A stretch of DNA of 64,000 bases, from assembly GCF_000803065.1 (NCBI RefSeq), contig NZ_JSXI01000056.1:1-64000 (forward strand), in the 5' to 3' direction. Position 1 is the stretch's first letter, and each line of letters opens with the position of its first letter. This stretch comes from Sphingomonas sp. ERG5. Its GTDB lineage: Bacteria > Pseudomonadota > Alphaproteobacteria > Sphingomonadales > Sphingomonadaceae. A model generated the notes under the pieces. The model did not search any database, was not told the origin of the DNA, and saw nothing but the letters and a program-made list of their open reading frames with translations. A program made the position numbers and the translations under genes. Positions 9,546-18,603 of this stretch are shown here, in pieces.

Positions 9546-10418
9546 ATGCCGGGCAGCCTCGTCACGCGTTTCGCGCCGAGCCCGACCGGAGCGTTGCATC
9601 TGGGCCACGCTTTTTCCGCGATTCAGGCGCATGACCGTGCGCGACGCGCCGGGGGCACGTTCCTGTTGAGGATCGAGGATATCGACGGCACGCGCTCGCG
9701 GCCCGAGCATGTGCAGGGTATCTTCGATGATCTCGCCACGCTTGGCCTGACCTGGGACGGGGCGGCGTCGTTCCAGTCGGCGCGGCTTGCTGTCTATGAA
9801 CAATCATTGTCGCGGTTGCGCGACAAGGGCTTGCTCTATCCCTGTTTCTGCACTCGCGCCGACATCGCGGCGAGCGGCGCCGCGCCGCATGGGTCCGCCG
9901 GTGCGGTCTATCCCGGCACGTGCCGCATGCTCGACCCGGCGACCCGGCGCGCGCGACTGGCAGCCGAGCCGCACGCCTGGCGGATCGACATGGCGCGGGC
10001 GGTCGCCGCGATCGGGGGAACCGGGGGGCTGGCGTGGCATGACGAACTGGCCGGGGTCGTGCAGGCCGACCCGCTGGCGCATGGCGATGTGGTGCTGGCG
10101 CGCAAGGACGCGCCGGCAAGCTATCACCTTGCGGTGACGGTCGACGATGCGGCGCAGGGCGTGACGCATATCGTGCGCGGTGTAGATCTGTTCGAGGCGA
10201 CGCATGTGCATCGCGTGTTGCAGGCGCTGCTCGACCTGCCGGTGCCGCTTTATCGCCATCATGCGCTGCTGACTGATGCGGCGGGCAACCGGCTTGCCAA
10301 ACGCAACGGCGCGCCCACCCTGGCGAGCTTGTACGCGGCGGGGCAGGATGGCCCGGCACTCGCCGACATGCTGCGCCGCGGACAGACGCCGCCCGGCTTT
10401 GCGCTGCCTCGGGATTAA
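9546..10418 (+). CDS. gluQ: Glutamyl-Q tRNA(Asp) synthetase
   Basis: A 290-residue truncated paralogue of glutamyl-tRNA synthetase that charges glutamate onto the queuosine of tRNA-Asp. It has the HIGH-type motif (GALHLGH) after TRFAPSPTG, and a KMSKS-equivalent LAKRNGAPTL. The zinc site CFC...YPGTC is characteristic of GluQ. It lacks the anticodon-binding domain of GltX. The start at 9546 (ATG) is preferred over the TTG one codon earlier. It ends overlapping the stop of the convergent ABM gene by 4 bp. Confidence 0.94.
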   Translation: MPGSLVTRFAPSPTGALHLGHAFSAIQAHDRARRAGGTFLLRIEDIDGTRSRPEHVQGIFDDLATLGLTWDGAASFQSARLAVYEQSLSRLRDKGLLYPCFCTRADIAASGAAPHGSAGAVYPGTCRMLDPATRRARLAAEPHAWRIDMARAVAAIGGTGGLAWHDELAGVVQADPLAHGDVVLARKDAPASYHLAVTVDDAAQGVTHIVRGVDLFEATHVHRVLQALLDLPVPLYRHHALLTDAAGNRLAKRNGAPTLASLYAAGQDGPALADMLRRGQTPPGFALPRD

Positions 10419-10726
10419 GCGGCGGCGCCTTTGATCCATTGCGGCTGCAGCACTTCCACCTGTGGTGGCCCTTCGAGCAACGATGCTACTTCCTGCTCAT
10501 AGTCGAGATAGGCCCGGGATTTCAGGAAGGCGCTCGCTTCCTCGGCGCTGCTATAGACTTGGAAAGCGCAGATCCGGTCGGGATCGCCGCCGAACGAATA
10601 GACATAAACCTCATGGGCTGCGTTCGCGTCGATCGCCGGCTGCATATGTTTCTGCCAGATCTTCTGAACTTCCGCGCGCATGCCGGGTTTGGTGCGGTGC
10701 TGAAGGAAAACTGCGTGCCCGCTCAT
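10415..10726 (-). CDS. Antibiotic biosynthesis monooxygenase (ABM) domain protein
   Basis: A 103-residue ferredoxin-fold protein: HAVFLQHRTKPGMRAEVQKIWQKHM at the start and a C-terminal half matching the dimeric alpha/beta barrel ABM family. Such proteins range from quinol monooxygenases to stress proteins of unknown chemistry, so no substrate is proposed. GGAG lies 8 bases before the ATG. It is divergent from the 10835 gene; the 108-bp gap likely holds both promoters. Confidence 0.75.
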   Translation of the reverse strand: MSGHAVFLQHRTKPGMRAEVQKIWQKHMQPAIDANAAHEVYVYSFGGDPDRICAFQVYSSAEEASAFLKSRAYLDYEQEVASLLEGPPQVEVLQPQWIKGAAA

Positions 10727-10834
10727 ATCGTATCTCCATGGTTTCACGAACCGGTGGTCCGGCACTTCCAGGTACATGACGATCTTGGCGCGGGAGATGT
10801 GACATCGAGACGAAAAAACAAAGGATCGAAACCG

Positions 10835-11803
10835 ATGCGTCATTGCCGACCTGCCTGCCTGACCTTGTTGCCGATCCTGGCGTTCGCCGCGCCGGCGGCT
10901 GCCGCGCCCTGGTGGTATGTCGGGCGCGGCGTCGATCGCGCCGTGTTCATCGATGCAGGCTCGATCGAGCGGGACGGGAACAGCATCACCTATTCGGCGA
11001 AGACTATCATTCGCCAACCAGGCGACCCGGTGGCGATGACGCTCAATTTCATGCAGGCCGATTGCGCCGCGCGGAAGCTCGGCTGGTACGGCCTGCAGCG
11101 CTATGGTCATGACGAGGCGGTGATCGACACCTCGACGCGCAAGGCAAAGCTGGAGGATGTGCCGGCGGACACGCTCGAAAATGTCGAACTGAGCTTTGTC
11201 TGCGTGAGCGGGGAAGATCGCGAGACGAGTGGCTTTTTCCCGCTCACCATCGATGATGCGAGCTTTACCGACGCACTGCTGGCCCAGGCCAGCCAGAGCC
11301 TGTCGCCACGAGAGCTGCACGACCGGATGGCGGCGGATCCCGGCGTGACGGTGATTCGCTCCACCGCGGCGGATCCGTCGACCTTCGGCCAGGTCCAGAC
11401 CGTGAAGCTCGGCCAGCCACTGGTGCCGCCGCGCGATTATTCCAAAGGCGCAGCACTTCCCAACCCGGCCGATTATTCATCGATTGAGGTCGGCAGAATC
11501 TACGATATCGCCTATGACGGTATCAAGAACGGCGAAATTCGGTTCGAGGTCCGCGGCTATTCGATCGACGACCTGGTCCATCCCGGTTCGGGTCAGATCG
11601 AAACCGCTGATCTCAGGCAGAAAAAGGCTCGTATTCGAGACCTTGCCGTCACCATCAAGCAGGCGCTGCCCGATCGGATCACCTATAGCGTGGCGATCGA
11701 AAAAACGGCGCCGGTGACACCCGATTGCCCGGTCGGCGATTGCAGCGCCACGGAAGTCACGACCGAACCCGTCACCGCCGAAGTCGCCGATACGCCGCGG
11801 TGA
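10835..11803 (+). CDS. Exported protein with surface-adhesin-E-like repeats
   Basis: A 322-residue protein with a signal peptide (cleavage after AAPAAA-APWW). The mature start, WWYVGRGVDRAVFIDAGSIE, resembles the surface-adhesin protein E domain (a tryptophan-initiated beta domain with an F-I-D-x-x-S-I motif). The second half has a further beta region and ends in Cys-containing CPVGDC. I infer an envelope protein; the adhesin name is a family label, not a demonstrated role. AAAGGAT precedes the start. The frame stays open upstream only by chance. Confidence 0.6.
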   Translation: MRHCRPACLTLLPILAFAAPAAAAPWWYVGRGVDRAVFIDAGSIERDGNSITYSAKTIIRQPGDPVAMTLNFMQADCAARKLGWYGLQRYGHDEAVIDTSTRKAKLEDVPADTLENVELSFVCVSGEDRETSGFFPLTIDDASFTDALLAQASQSLSPRELHDRMAADPGVTVIRSTAADPSTFGQVQTVKLGQPLVPPRDYSKGAALPNPADYSSIEVGRIYDIAYDGIKNGEIRFEVRGYSIDDLVHPGSGQIETADLRQKKARIRDLAVTIKQALPDRITYSVAIEKTAPVTPDCPVGDCSATEVTTEPVTAEVADTPR

Positions 11804-11847
11804 CGCGTCCCATTGGCTTTGCGCCGTCAAAAGCCTAAATAGGATCC

Positions 11848-12081
11848 ATGAACACTTTCCTCGCAATCCTCCTCATCGCCGCGATGATCGCGGTGGTGGT
11901 CGTCTTCATCCGCGGCCTGGTGATCTTCATGATGAATGCCAGCGCAGAGGCGAAAGGCGGTCAGGCCGGGCCAAGCGCGGCGGCGGTCAAGTCGAACAAG
12001 ATGATGCAGTATCGCATCTTCTTTCAGGCGATCGCGATCGTGATCGTCGTGCTGATCCTGATACTCGCAGGGCGCAGCTGA
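11848..12081 (+). CDS. Twin-transmembrane small protein
   Basis: A 77-residue protein with two hydrophobic helices (about residues 3-30 and 55-74) joined by a polar loop rich in Ala, Lys and Ser. This is the layout of the small twin-transmembrane family of alphaproteobacteria, related to HIG1-like proteins and often encoded directly before a PduO-type adenosyltransferase, as here (18 bp gap). Role unknown; a link with respiratory complexes is suggested only by the HIG1 resemblance. Confidence 0.75.
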   Translation: MNTFLAILLIAAMIAVVVVFIRGLVIFMMNASAEAKGGQAGPSAAAVKSNKMMQYRIFFQAIAIVIVVLILILAGRS

Positions 12082-12099
12082 ACCGCCTGGCGGGCACCG

Positions 12100-12669
12100 G
12101 TGGTCAAGCTCAACAAAATCTATACGCGTACCGGTGATGACGGCACGACCGGCCTGGTCGACGGGTCGCGCGTCGCCAAGACCGATCCGCGCATGGCGGC
12201 GATTGGCGATGTTGATGAGGCAAACAGTGCGATCGGCCTTGCCATCGCCGCACTTGAGGCAGGCGGCACCGCAGCGGCGCTGACGCGCATCCAGAACGAC
12301 CTGTTCGATCTCGGCGCCGATCTCGCCACGCCGGGCGAAGATTTTGCGCCGTCCGAGATGACCCTGCGCATCGTCGCGACTCAAGTGGCGCGACTCGAGG
12401 TTGAAATCGACGTGATGAACAGCGGCATGCCGCCGCTGACCAGCTTCATCCTGCCGGGCGGCACGACTGCCGCTGCCGCGATCCACGTCGCGCGCGCCAC
12501 CGTACGCCGGGCTGAGCGGACCGTGGTCGCGGCGGCGCAATCGGTGTCGCTCAATCCCTTAACGGTCTCATATCTCAACCGTTTGTCCGATTATCTGTTC
12601 GTTGCCGCGCGCTTTGTGAACCAAAGTGCCGGTGGCGACGTTCTGTGGGTTCCCGGCGCTTCGCGGTAA
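12100..12669 (+). CDS. pduO: Cob(I)yrinic acid a,c-diamide adenosyltransferase, PduO type
   Basis: A 189-residue ATP:corrinoid adenosyltransferase that makes adenosylcobalamin. It starts with the PduO signature VKLNKIYTRTGDDGTTGL and contains the family's trimer/ATP-site blocks, including the C-terminal FILPGG and NRLSDYLF(V)AAR motifs. GTG start. It lies in a tight row with the twin-transmembrane gene before it and egtB 51 bp after it. No other cobalamin-synthesis gene is in the window, so salvage of imported corrinoid is the simplest role. Confidence 0.93.
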   Translation: MVKLNKIYTRTGDDGTTGLVDGSRVAKTDPRMAAIGDVDEANSAIGLAIAALEAGGTAAALTRIQNDLFDLGADLATPGEDFAPSEMTLRIVATQVARLEVEIDVMNSGMPPLTSFILPGGTTAAAAIHVARATVRRAERTVVAAAQSVSLNPLTVSYLNRLSDYLFVAARFVNQSAGGDVLWVPGASR

Positions 12670-12720
12670 ACCCTGCCAGATCAATTGATTCGCGTCTGTA
12701 TTCTGGATATGGAGAACAGA

Positions 12721-13980
12721 ATGCGAACGAAAACGCTTCTTGCTCCGTCGCTTTCGGCTCTGGCCGAAGGGTTCGCGCGAGTCCGTGCGCTGACCGAAGC
12801 GCTGGTCGCGCCGCTCTCCGATGCCGATGCCACGGTCCAGTCGATGTCGGATGCGTCGCCCGCCAAATGGCATCTGGCGCACACCACCTGGTTCCTCGAA
12901 ACCTTCATTCTGCGCGATTTCGTTGCCGGCTATGCGCTGCACGACGAACGCTTCCCTTTCCTGTTCAACAGCTATTACGAGGCGGAAGGACGCCGCCATG
13001 CCCGTGGCCGGCGCGGCATGGTTACGCGGCCCACGCTCGATGAGGTGCTGGCCTATCGCCATCATGTCGCTGCCGCGCTGCTGGCGGCGCTGCCCGATCT
13101 GCCCGCCGCCGCGATCGAATTGGTGATCCTCGGTTGCCATCATGAGGAACAGCATCAGGAACTGCTCGTCACCGACATGTTGCACCTGATGTCGGAAAAT
13201 CCGCTCGAACCGGCGATCTGGCCGGCGGCGCGCAAGGTGCCGGTAGCGATGCCCGGGCCGATAGGCTGGATCGAGGGCAAGGCCGGGATCGTCGATATCG
13301 GCCATGACGGCGAGGATTTCGCATTCGATTGCGAGGCGCCGCGTCATCAGGCCCTGCTCGCCCCGCACGCGATCGCCGAGCGTACCGTCACGAATGGCGA
13401 ATGGGCCGCGTTCATCGCTGACGGCGGTTATGCCGATCCGCGTCACTGGCTGTCCGATGGCTGGGCCTGGGTGAAGGCCGAAGCGATCGTCGCGCCGCTC
13501 TATTGGGAGCAGACCGACGGCAGCTGGACGCGCTTCGGGCTCGACGGGCGGCGCGCAATCGATCCCGCGGCACCGGTCACGCATATCAGCTTCTATGAGG
13601 CAGACGCCTATGCCAGCTGGGCGGGTGCGCGCCTGCCGACCGAGGCCGAATGGGAAGCGGCGGCGAGCGCGCATGATCCGGCCGGCGGCAATCAGCTGGA
13701 CGGTCCCGGCCCCGTTGAGCCGCGCCCATCGGTCGGCGGCCCGGCATTTTTCGGTGATGTCTGGCAATGGACTGGCAGCGCCTATCGACCCTATCCCGGC
13801 TTCACTCCCGCAGAAGGTGCGGTCGGCGAATATAATGGCAAATTCATGTCGGGGCAGTGTGTGCTGCGCGGCGGATCCTGCGCCACGCCACGCGGCCATG
13901 CGCGGGCGAGCTACCGTAATTTCTTTTACCCGCATCAGCGCTGGCAATTCACCGGCCTGCGTCTGGCCAAGGATCTTTAG
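12721..13980 (+). CDS. egtB: Ergothioneine biosynthesis sulfoxide synthase EgtB
   Basis: A 419-residue nonheme-iron enzyme that joins trimethylhistidine (hercynine) to a thiol with O2. The N-terminal DinB-like half carries the iron ligands: His51/His54 in WHLAHTTWFLE and GCHHEEQHQELL. The C-terminal half is a formylglycine-generating-enzyme-like domain (RLPTEAEWEAAA, GDVWQWTGSAYRPYPGF, LRGGSCATPRGHARASYRNFF). The start at 12721 has GGAG 8 bases upstream. EgtD begins 1 bp after the stop. No egtA, egtC or egtE is nearby, so the thiol donor is probably cysteine, or later steps are encoded elsewhere. Confidence 0.95.
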   Translation: MRTKTLLAPSLSALAEGFARVRALTEALVAPLSDADATVQSMSDASPAKWHLAHTTWFLETFILRDFVAGYALHDERFPFLFNSYYEAEGRRHARGRRGMVTRPTLDEVLAYRHHVAAALLAALPDLPAAAIELVILGCHHEEQHQELLVTDMLHLMSENPLEPAIWPAARKVPVAMPGPIGWIEGKAGIVDIGHDGEDFAFDCEAPRHQALLAPHAIAERTVTNGEWAAFIADGGYADPRHWLSDGWAWVKAEAIVAPLYWEQTDGSWTRFGLDGRRAIDPAAPVTHISFYEADAYASWAGARLPTEAEWEAAASAHDPAGGNQLDGPGPVEPRPSVGGPAFFGDVWQWTGSAYRPYPGFTPAEGAVGEYNGKFMSGQCVLRGGSCATPRGHARASYRNFFYPHQRWQFTGLRLAKDL

Positions 13981-13981
13981 G

Positions 13982-14959
13982 ATGCTGAAGCGTGAGATCG
14001 AGGATGGCGACGTCACCCTGGCCGACCCGGCGTTCCGCGCCGATGTGCTGCGCGGTTTCGCGCTGCGGCCGCGCGCGATTCCGGCACGCTGGTTCTATGA
14101 CCGGCGCGGATCGGAATTGTTCGAGGCGATCACCGACTTGCCCGAATATTATCCGACCCGGACCGAGACCGCGATCCTGCGCGAGGTAACGCCGCAGGTC
14201 GCCGCATTGGCCGGGGAAGGCCGCGCGGTGGTGGAATTCGGTTCGGGCTCCTCGACCAAGACGCCGATCCTGCTCAACGCGGTGGCCCCTGCCGCTTATG
14301 TGCCGATCGATATTTCGGGCGATTTCCTGCGCGACTCCGCCGCCGGGCTCGCTTCGGCCTTTCCCGGCCTGCCCGTGCTGCCGGTCGAGGCGGATTTCCT
14401 CCACCCGATCGCCCTGCCCGCGCAGGTCGCCGCGTTACCCAAGCTCGGCTTCTTTCCCGGTTCGACGATCGGCAACATGATCCCGCACGCGTCGGTCGAT
14501 CTGCTGCGTGCGATGAAGCAGTCGCTTGGCGAAGGGGCGATGCTGCTGATCGGCATGGATCGGGTGAAGGATGTGGACACCCTGGTCGCGGCCTATGATG
14601 ACGCGGCCGGCGTGACGGCCGGGTTCAACCTGAACCTGCTCGAGCGCATCAATCGCGAGCTGGGTGCGACGATCCCGATCGACCGGTTCCGCCACCGCGC
14701 GCTGTGGAACGATGACCGCGCGCGAATCGAAATGCATCTCGAGGCACAGGACGATCTCGACTTCACGATCGAGGGGCGGCCTTTCTCAATCGGGGCGGGC
14801 GAGACGATCCACACCGAGAACAGCCATAAATATGGCCCACGCGATGCGCGCATCCTGCTGCGCAGCGGGGGCTGGACGCCGATCGCCGAATGGACCGATC
14901 CCGCCGGGCTGTTCGCGGTGATCCTGGCGGAGGCACAGCCAATGCGGCTCGCGCCGTAG
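13982..14959 (+). CDS. egtD: L-histidine N-alpha-methyltransferase EgtD
   Basis: A 325-residue SAM-dependent methyltransferase that adds three methyl groups to the amino group of histidine, giving hercynine for EgtB. The SAM-binding block VEFGSGSSTKT is near residue 80, followed by YVPIDISGDFL and the FFPGSTIGN motif typical of EgtD. The start (ATG 13982) follows egtB by one base, so the two are translated together. Length is normal for the family. Confidence 0.95.
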   Translation: MLKREIEDGDVTLADPAFRADVLRGFALRPRAIPARWFYDRRGSELFEAITDLPEYYPTRTETAILREVTPQVAALAGEGRAVVEFGSGSSTKTPILLNAVAPAAYVPIDISGDFLRDSAAGLASAFPGLPVLPVEADFLHPIALPAQVAALPKLGFFPGSTIGNMIPHASVDLLRAMKQSLGEGAMLLIGMDRVKDVDTLVAAYDDAAGVTAGFNLNLLERINRELGATIPIDRFRHRALWNDDRARIEMHLEAQDDLDFTIEGRPFSIGAGETIHTENSHKYGPRDARILLRSGGWTPIAEWTDPAGLFAVILAEAQPMRLAP

Positions 14960-14983
14960 CGGGGAGAATCAGGCCGATTGGGA

Positions 14984-15991
14984 TCAGGGGCGCGTCACCC
15001 GTGCCCGCCAGGTGGTGATGAAGTTCGTATTGCCGCGGCAGCTATCCATGTCGGATTGCGCGCTGAGACGGAATTTCGCGCCGTCCCACACAAAGCTTTG
15101 CCCCGTCCCGCAATCGGCCTGACCGCGATTCTTGCCGTAGCTGGTCAATGTTCCGCCCTTGTATTTGGCGTTGAGCACCAGCGGCACGATCGTCGCTTCG
15201 CCCGACCCCGTGGGCGAATCGAAGCGCGCAGGGCGCGGCTTGCCATTGTCGATGATGAACACCGCGTATGAGATATTGTAGACCGCCGCGACGCACTGGA
15301 CCAGCACCAGCGCCTTGTCCGCGCCGAGCGCGAAGGCATCGGCTTTGCCCGGGATTGTGGGATCGACATGGCATTTGGCCGAGCGGGCGAGCGCCGTGAT
15401 TTGCTGCGCGGTCGGGCGTGCCGCCTGGCCGGACGGGCGCATCGCGATGATCATCGGCAGGATCGGTGCGGCGGGCACTGCGCTGGCCGGTTTCGCGCCC
15501 TTGGCGACGAGCGCGGTGACGCCGCCGTCGCGGCCCTGCGCCGTGTCGATCTGGCGCAACGCGGCGGCGAGGCCGTTTGGCGATAATGTCGCGATGCGCT
15601 TGCCGCTCGCATCGGTCACGGTCAGGGCCTTGCTGGTGCCGAGTAGCGCAGCGACGGCCATTGCGCCGGTTCCGTCGAGCGTTACGCCGCGCGCCGTTGA
15701 CTTGAACGTCTTGCCGACCGGTTTTCCGTCGATCGACAGACCCGCCGGCACTGCGCCATCGACGACCGCGGAGAGACTGATGCGCAACCCGCCCTCGGGT
15801 CCGGCGTCGCGGGTCAGGTTCAGCGTTGCATTGACGCTCGCGCCGATGACCGGATCGAGCGAGGCGAGGCTGCAGCTATTGCCATTGTCGCACGCGACCA
15901 CCCAATCCTTATATGTCTTGAGTTCGGCGGGATGCGGGGATGGGTCCGGGAGTGGAGCAGCAGCCAGCACCAGCATAGCGAATGTCAGCAT
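14984..15991 (-). CDS. DUF1176 protein, paralogue A
   Basis: A 335-residue exported protein. After a short signal sequence it has the DUF1176 opening KTYKDWVVACDNGNSCS, a Cys-bearing motif, and a C-terminal WDGAKFRLSAQSDMDSCRG block, also with conserved Cys. The same order is seen in the next gene (16116-17135), with obvious similarity along the whole length. DUF1176 proteins are secreted or envelope proteins of unknown function. It is convergent with egtD, with 24 bp between the stops. Confidence 0.85.
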   Translation of the reverse strand: MLTFAMLVLAAAPLPDPSPHPAELKTYKDWVVACDNGNSCSLASLDPVIGASVNATLNLTRDAGPEGGLRISLSAVVDGAVPAGLSIDGKPVGKTFKSTARGVTLDGTGAMAVAALLGTSKALTVTDASGKRIATLSPNGLAAALRQIDTAQGRDGGVTALVAKGAKPASAVPAAPILPMIIAMRPSGQAARPTAQQITALARSAKCHVDPTIPGKADAFALGADKALVLVQCVAAVYNISYAVFIIDNGKPRPARFDSPTGSGEATIVPLVLNAKYKGGTLTSYGKNRGQADCGTGQSFVWDGAKFRLSAQSDMDSCRGNTNFITTWRARVTRP

Positions 15992-16115
15992 CGAACCTCT
16001 CCCATCATCCGGCGGCTATGGGATAGGCGAGTGAAATTGAACAATGCCAAAACGCGCGGCCTTGGCAAAAAGACGGTATGGCGGGCGTTCCATGCGACGA
16101 GGTCGTCCGGGGTGT

Positions 16116-17135
16116 TCAAGGCCTGGCCGGTGTCGCCCGCCACACCGCGAGCCAGTTGACCGACCCCTGGCATTCATCCATCCGCCGCGCTTCGATCAGG
16201 CGAAACAAGGTGCCGTCCCAGACATAGGCCTCGCTCGTCCCGCAATCGCCGAGACCGCGTCCCTTGCTGTAGCTTTGCAGCCGTGCGGCCGTCACGTCCC
16301 AACCGGCATTGACCAGGGTCGGTGTGCCGCCGGCCTCGGTCCCGCCCGGCGGGAAATCGAACCGGGCGAGCACTGGCTTGCTGCCGGATACGATCAAGGC
16401 GACGGTCGAAAAATTATAGGCGCCGCTACCGCAGGGCAGCAGCACCAGCGTCTTGCCGCCGGCAAGCGCGTCGCCTCTGATCGGATCGCTGACCTGGGTG
16501 TCCTCCGTGTCGCAGCCTGACAGGTCGACCATCCGTTTGAGCAAGGCGGGCGTGATCGTGGCGGCCTTGCCTGACGCCGGGAGCGAGGGAATCCGTGGCG
16601 GGGGCAGGGCGGCCGGTACCGCGCTGGCCGGCTTGCCGCCCTTGGCCACGGCCGCGGTGACGCCGCCGGCGCGGCCCTGGTCGGCGTCGATGAAGCGCAA
16701 GGCCGCCGCCGATCCGGCGAGCGACGCATGGGCGATCTCCGTGCCGGCGGCGTCGGTCAGGCTGAGCCTTTTGCCATTGGCCAGCGCCGCCACGATCGCC
16801 ATCGCTCTGGCGCCGGTCAGCGTCAGCGAATCCCTGACGATCGTCCCGCCGGCCACGACCTTGCCGTCGATGCGGATCGAGGCCGCGCCATCGTGACCGC
16901 CATTGCTCGAAATCTCGAACATGAATCCGCCGTCCTGGCCCGCTGCCCGCGCAATCGAGAAATAGCCGCCGCTATCGCTGCCATCGGCCATCTCCTGTGT
17001 CGGAATGAGCGAGGTCATCTCGCAGGCATGGACATTGTCGCACGCGACCGCCCAGTCGCCAAAGGTCTTGATCGGGCCGGGCCTGGGCGACGCGGGGCCG
17101 GCCGCTGCGGCAAACAAAAGCAGCGAAAGGATCAT
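16116..17135 (-). CDS. DUF1176 protein, paralogue B
   Basis: A 339-residue DUF1176 protein with a signal peptide (ILSLLLFAAAAGPASP). The key blocks mirror paralogue A: KTFGDWAVACDNVHACE near the start, the AKGGKPASAVPAA linker (A has AKGAKPASAVPAA), YNFSTVALIV versus YNISYAVFII, and WDGTLFRLIEARRMDECQG at the end. The genes are head-to-tail, 124 bp apart, indicating tandem duplication followed by divergence. Function unknown. Confidence 0.85.
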   Translation of the reverse strand: MILSLLLFAAAAGPASPRPGPIKTFGDWAVACDNVHACEMTSLIPTQEMADGSDSGGYFSIARAAGQDGGFMFEISSNGGHDGAASIRIDGKVVAGGTIVRDSLTLTGARAMAIVAALANGKRLSLTDAAGTEIAHASLAGSAAALRFIDADQGRAGGVTAAVAKGGKPASAVPAALPPPRIPSLPASGKAATITPALLKRMVDLSGCDTEDTQVSDPIRGDALAGGKTLVLLPCGSGAYNFSTVALIVSGSKPVLARFDFPPGGTEAGGTPTLVNAGWDVTAARLQSYSKGRGLGDCGTSEAYVWDGTLFRLIEARRMDECQGSVNWLAVWRATPARP

Positions 17136-17206
17136 CCGCGCGTCCTAGCTCAACGCCGCCCAAGTCGATAGGAGCGATGCGACATGAGGCAGGACGGAGC
17201 GAAACG

Positions 17207-18076
17207 ATGCAATCGGTAGGCGTGATCGGGGCAGGGCAGATGGGTGCGGGGATCGCGCAGGTATCGGCACAGGCGGGCTATCATGTGCTGCTCACCGATG
17301 TGTCGAAGGAGCGCGCCGAGGCGGGCAAGCTCGGCATCGCCAAGGCGCTCGACCGGCTGGTGTCGAAGGAGAAGATCGACGGCGCCGCGCGCGACCAGGC
17401 GCTGGCGCGGATCGAACCGATCGAGGGCGTGCAGGGCATGTCGTCCTGCGGTCTGGTGATCGAGGCGGCAACCGAGCGCGAGGAGATCAAGCGCAGCATC
17501 TTCGCCGAAGTCGGTAAGGTGCTTGGCCATCAGGCAGTGCTCGCGTCGAACACCTCGTCGATTCCCATCACGCGCCTTGCGCAATCCTCGCCCGACCCAA
17601 AGCGCTTCATCGGCGTGCATTTCTTCAATCCGGTGCCGGTGATGGGCCTGATCGAGGTCATTCGCGGCCTCGCCACCACGGACAGCACCGTCGCGCTGAT
17701 CGAAACCTATGCCAGGGCGCTGGGCAAGCAGGTGGTGCGCGCCAATGACGCGCCCGGCTTCATCGTCAACCGCGTGCTGATGCCGATGCTCAACGAAGCG
17801 TGCTTCGCGCTCGGCGAGGGCGTCGCGACGATCCGCGACATCGATCTTGCCTGCCAGCTTGGCCTCAACCATCCGATGGGCCCGCTGACGCTGGCCGATT
17901 TCATCGGCCTCGATACCTGCCTGGAGATCACCCGCGTGCTGTTCGAAGGCACGGGCGATCCCAAGTTCCGACCCGCCCCGGTGCTGGTCAAATATGTCGA
18001 AGCCGGCTGGTACGGCCGCAAGACCGGACGTGGTTTCTACGATTATTCCGGCGATGAGCCCGTGCCGACGCGCTGA
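17207..18076 (+). CDS. 3-hydroxybutyryl/3-hydroxyacyl-CoA dehydrogenase
   Basis: A 289-residue NAD(H)-dependent dehydrogenase interconverting 3-hydroxyacyl-CoA and 3-ketoacyl-CoA. It has the Rossmann motif VIGAGQMGAGIAQ at the N-terminus, ASNTSSIPIT, the catalytic GVHFFNPVPVMGLIEV block, and the C-terminal helical domain (PGFIVNRVLMPMLNEA, HPMGPLTLADFIGLD). Length fits the stand-alone PaaH/Hbd type. The start at 17207 has CGGAGC 8 bases ahead; the ATG at 17177 is less well placed. Likely roles are fatty acid, phenylacetate or PHB metabolism; there is no neighbour to decide. Confidence 0.92.
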   Translation: MQSVGVIGAGQMGAGIAQVSAQAGYHVLLTDVSKERAEAGKLGIAKALDRLVSKEKIDGAARDQALARIEPIEGVQGMSSCGLVIEAATEREEIKRSIFAEVGKVLGHQAVLASNTSSIPITRLAQSSPDPKRFIGVHFFNPVPVMGLIEVIRGLATTDSTVALIETYARALGKQVVRANDAPGFIVNRVLMPMLNEACFALGEGVATIRDIDLACQLGLNHPMGPLTLADFIGLDTCLEITRVLFEGTGDPKFRPAPVLVKYVEAGWYGRKTGRGFYDYSGDEPVPTR

Positions 18077-18105
18077 GATTTCGCCCGGTCGGAAAGGAAT
18101 AACCG

Positions 18106-18603
18106 GTGGCCCATCCCATGCTTCTCGCGCTCGCGCTGCTTGGCGCGGGCGCGCCATCCGAGGCTCCGATCGACGCAAGTGACCCCGGAAAATTCGAACA
18201 GCAATTGCGCGACATGGGCTATGCGCCCAGCAAATTCGAAATCACCGGCGAAACCGCGACGACCACGATCCAGCTCGGCCATGGCGACAAGCTCAGCATC
18301 GCCCTTGGTGGATGCACCAAGGGGGCGGGATGCTTGTACATCACGCTGGTCGGGGCCTTTTCTGATGTGGAAAAGCCCCCGGCCGACTGGGTCGCCCGGA
18401 TGAATGTCGACTATGATCTGCTCAAGGTCTGGGTCAACGACACGGGGCAGCTGGCCTATTCGTCCGGGAGCGTCATGACGGGCGCTTCCCGGTCAACGCT
18501 GCGCAACTGGATCGACCTGGTCCGTGAATCGAGCCTTTATCTCGCACGACAGGCGATGACCGATAAACTCACCACGAACACGAAACCGCCGCTCAAGCGC
18601 TGA
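18106..18603 (+). CDS. YbjN-domain exported protein
   Basis: A 165-residue protein with an N-terminal hydrophobic signal and a single YbjN-type (type III chaperone-like) fold: FEQQLRDMGYAPSKFEITGE followed by a beta region. The GTG start at 18106 has AAGGAAT at good spacing; an ATG four codons later is possible. Function unknown. It ends 11 bp inside the end of the convergent SRPBCC gene. Confidence 0.65.
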   Translation: MAHPMLLALALLGAGAPSEAPIDASDPGKFEQQLRDMGYAPSKFEITGETATTTIQLGHGDKLSIALGGCTKGAGCLYITLVGAFSDVEKPPADWVARMNVDYDLLKVWVNDTGQLAYSSGSVMTGASRSTLRNWIDLVRESSLYLARQAMTDKLTTNTKPPLKR

